Origin: Anthropogastromicrobium sp050944455
Lineage (GTDB): Bacteria > Bacillota > Clostridia > Lachnospirales > Lachnospiraceae
Assembly (NCBI GenBank): GCA_050944455.1
Contig: JBMNRC010000011.1
Coordinates: 1 to 64,000 of the forward strand
Direction of reading: 5' to 3'
Length of the DNA stretch: 64,000 nucleotides
Shown here piece by piece: positions 61,950 to 64,000 of this stretch (within the stretch, counting starts at the first letter, position 1; the number at the start of each line of letters is the position of its first letter). The notes under the pieces are model-generated. The model saw only the letters and a program-made list of their open reading frames with translations. It was not told the DNA's origin and ran no database searches. Both the position numbers and the translations under genes were made by a program.

Positions 61950-63893
61950 ATGAATCTGAATCTGAACGGCGCAAAGCTGGCTGACATCAATCCCCGGATG
62001 TACGGACTGTTCTTCGAGGACATCAATTACGGCGCGGACGGCGGGCTTTACGCGGAAATGATCGAGAACCGCTCGTTTGAGTTCGTGGACGCGCACGGGG
62101 ACCGCGGAGATTACTACACGGTTTTTGACGGCGGCTACGGCTGGAGCGTGTATCCGGAGAACGCGAAGGCACAGATGGCCATTGTGTCAGGCAGCCCGCT
62201 GTACGCGGAGAATCCCCATTACCTGCGCTTCACTTCTTCCCAGGCGGGCGCCGGAATCTGCAACAAGGCGTACGACGGCATCACCCTCAAAGAAGGGGAG
62301 GAATACCGGGTGAGCTTTTACGCCAGAAACATCTCCGCTTCCGGAAACTTTGTCGTGTCCGTGATCAGCGGGGGAAAAGCCGCAGCTTTCGCCACGGTCC
62401 CGGTCAGAGACCCGCGAGGCACGCTGCCGAATTTCTGGGAAAAGTATGAAGTGACGCTCACCGCCAGAAAATCCGTCCGCCACGCGAAGTTCGTGCTTTC
62501 GATGAGCAGCGGCGGAACGACCGAGTTCGATTTTGTCTCCATGTTCCCGGCGGACGCGGTGAAGGGAATTTTCCGCCGCGACCTGTTTGAGAAACTCGAC
62601 GCGGTTCACCCGGGCTTTATCCGTTTCCCGGGAGGCTGCATCATCGAGGGAAACACGCTGGCAAACCGCTATGATTTCAAGAACACGCTGACAATCCCCG
62701 AGAGAAGAAAGAACAACTGGAACCGCTGGGCAGTCCACGAAAACAGCGAGAAAAACCATTACCACAGCGTGTTCTCGCATTACAACCAGACGTACGGCAT
62801 GGGATATTATGAGTTTTTCCTGCTCTGCGAGGCTCTCGGGGCGGAACCGCTCCCGGTTCTGTCGGTCGGCCTGGCGTGCCAGTATCAGTCCTTTGAGTAT
62901 GTCCCGCAGGATTCCCCGGCCTTCGCCGGATTCGTCCGGGACGCCCTGGACCTGATTGAGTTTGCCAACGGCCCGGCGGATTCCCCGTGGGGTAAAGTCC
63001 GCGCGGAGCTCGGCCATCCTGAGCCATTCAATTTGAAGATGGTGGGAATCGGAAACGAGCAGTGGCAGACCGACAAAATCGACTTTTTCTCCCGCTACGA
63101 GGCGTTCGAAAAGGCTATTCACGCGAAATATCCTGAGATCCGCCTGATCGGCTCCGCGGGTCCCGCGGTGAAAGAGGAGAGATACGGGAAGGCCTGGGCA
63201 TTCTTCGACAGCCACGCGGACGACCCGGATTTTGTGTACGCGGTAGACGAACATTACTATATGAAGCCGCAGTGGTTCCTGGACAATGTCGGGTTCTACG
63301 ACAGCTATCCCCGCACCCGCAGGGTGTTCTCGGGAGAATACGCGGCGCATCCGGAATCCCGAAAGAATACGCTGGAAGGCGCGCTGTGCGAGGCCGCGTT
63401 CATGACCGGCGTGGAGAGAAACGCGGATGTGGTCCGCCTTTCTTCCTACGCGCCGCTCTTCGGCCGGGTGAATTTCTGGCAGTGGCGCCCGGACCTGATC
63501 TGGTTTGACGATGAGACGAGCTTCGGGACGCCGTCCTGGTACGTGCAGAAGATGTTCTCCAACAATGTCGGGGACGAGGAGATCGACCTCGGCGCGGCTG
63601 TCGGAGAGCTGCGGTCCCGCGGAATTTATGTGTGCGCTTCGCGGACGTCCGCGCAGAAGGGCGGGGAGTACATCGTCAAGATTGTCAATCTGTCCGGCTC
63701 GGACCAGACGTTTGATTTCACGGACGGCGGGGACAGGCTGGCCTGCGTGAGTAAGGAAGTTCTGTCCGGACCGGAACCGGAGGCCGAGAATACCATCAGC
63801 GACCCCGACCGCGTGCGCTCGCAGGCTGAGGATCCGGCTGATCCGGCTGTCCCGGCCGGAACCTTCGCGGTGTTCCGCCTCAGAAAAGCGTGA
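61950..63893 (+). CDS. GH51 alpha-L-arabinofuranosidase
   Basis: The 647-residue enzyme removes arabinofuranose side chains from arabinoxylan or arabinan oligosaccharides. The N-terminus NPRMYGLFFEDINYGADGG is a GH51 hallmark. The acid/base is the Glu in GIGNEQW and the nucleophile the Glu in FSGEYAAH. There is a CBM-like insert (residues 55-200) before the barrel (from FPGGCIIEGN). No signal peptide, so it probably acts in the cytoplasm. The ATG follows AAAGGAAGG. A disordered Pro/Ala/Asp stretch precedes the last strand. The remaining 107 bases of the window show no gene. Confidence 0.92.
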   Translation: MNLNLNGAKLADINPRMYGLFFEDINYGADGGLYAEMIENRSFEFVDAHGDRGDYYTVFDGGYGWSVYPENAKAQMAIVSGSPLYAENPHYLRFTSSQAGAGICNKAYDGITLKEGEEYRVSFYARNISASGNFVVSVISGGKAAAFATVPVRDPRGTLPNFWEKYEVTLTARKSVRHAKFVLSMSSGGTTEFDFVSMFPADAVKGIFRRDLFEKLDAVHPGFIRFPGGCIIEGNTLANRYDFKNTLTIPERRKNNWNRWAVHENSEKNHYHSVFSHYNQTYGMGYYEFFLLCEALGAEPLPVLSVGLACQYQSFEYVPQDSPAFAGFVRDALDLIEFANGPADSPWGKVRAELGHPEPFNLKMVGIGNEQWQTDKIDFFSRYEAFEKAIHAKYPEIRLIGSAGPAVKEERYGKAWAFFDSHADDPDFVYAVDEHYYMKPQWFLDNVGFYDSYPRTRRVFSGEYAAHPESRKNTLEGALCEAAFMTGVERNADVVRLSSYAPLFGRVNFWQWRPDLIWFDDETSFGTPSWYVQKMFSNNVGDEEIDLGAAVGELRSRGIYVCASRTSAQKGGEYIVKIVNLSGSDQTFDFTDGGDRLACVSKEVLSGPEPEAENTISDPDRVRSQAEDPADPAVPAGTFAVFRLRKA

Positions 63894-64000
63894 AGGCTGC
63901 GGAGAGTTTTCTACCCTCCGCGGCACTAAGGAAGCAGGGTGCTGTATTCTATGAAACCGCGGCGCGGCTGCAGGCGGAAGAATTGAAAAGAAGAGCCTGC

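Overview
The window is a GC-rich stretch of a Gram-positive, anaerobic, plant-polysaccharide-using bacterium, most likely a gut Clostridia/Lachnospiraceae-type member of the Bacillota. This rests on gene content (LplA/LplB/LplC-type sugar transporters, GH32, GH36, GH51, GH2 and GH5-like enzymes, oleate hydratase, FNT channel, GBS-Bsp-like surface repeats), strong AGGAGG ribosome sites and textbook TTGACA/TATAAT promoters. I saw no rRNA, tRNA, CRISPR array or phage module.

Layout. 1-9 kb: housekeeping genes on the + strand (DtxR-type regulator with a FeoB-associated Cys-rich peptide, endonuclease IV, FUSC-type membrane protein, DUF1805 protein, EamA transporter, TldD/TldE protease pair, nitroreductase), then a GH5-like hydrolase. 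10.2-15.9 kb: a minus-strand operon with its own sigma-A promoter: permease, permease, solute-binding protein, GH32 beta-fructosidase. 16.7-23.6 kb: a PD-(D/E)xK protein, then a damaged locus. A secreted tannase-like hydrolase gene is split by an IS608-like IS200/IS605 element (tnpA, tnpB, both hairpin ends), and its 3' part is joined to the DNA-binding domain of an OmpR-type response regulator whose receiver domain is gone. The histidine kinase behind it is intact. 23.6-29.0 kb: a minus-strand AAA+ ATPase / unknown / von Willebrand A operon, the best candidate here for an uncharacterised multi-protein system. 29.1-32.9 kb: oleate hydratase with a TetR-type operator, and purF. 33.1-41.5 kb: a lipoprotein with a duplicated domain, then a second sugar operon (binding protein, two permeases, AraC regulator, GH36 enzyme). 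42-47.3 kb: FNT channel, HdeD-like protein, NatAB-type exporter, cytidylate-kinase-like protein. 47.8-52.4 kb: a 1530-residue secreted protein with a Glu/Ser-rich stalk, a DUF5722 barrel and Bsp-like repeats. 52.8-63.9 kb: peptidase T, FAD oxidoreductase, GH2 enzyme, 92-residue orphan, NUDIX hydrolase, HtrA protease and GH51 arabinofuranosidase.

How it fits together. The two transporter operons pair import with cytoplasmic glycosidases (GH32; GH36 with its AraC regulator). The GH5-like, GH2 and GH51 enzymes lack signal peptides and probably finish imported oligosaccharides. In both operons a hairpin follows the binding-protein gene, which fits excess production of that component.

A recurring oddity is direct repeats that contain or directly follow stop codons (DUF1805 gene, nitroreductase, kinase, middle gene of the AAA/vWA operon, purF), and many other gaps hold short tandem arrays. 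All function calls are from reading the translated sequences by eye; no database search was run.
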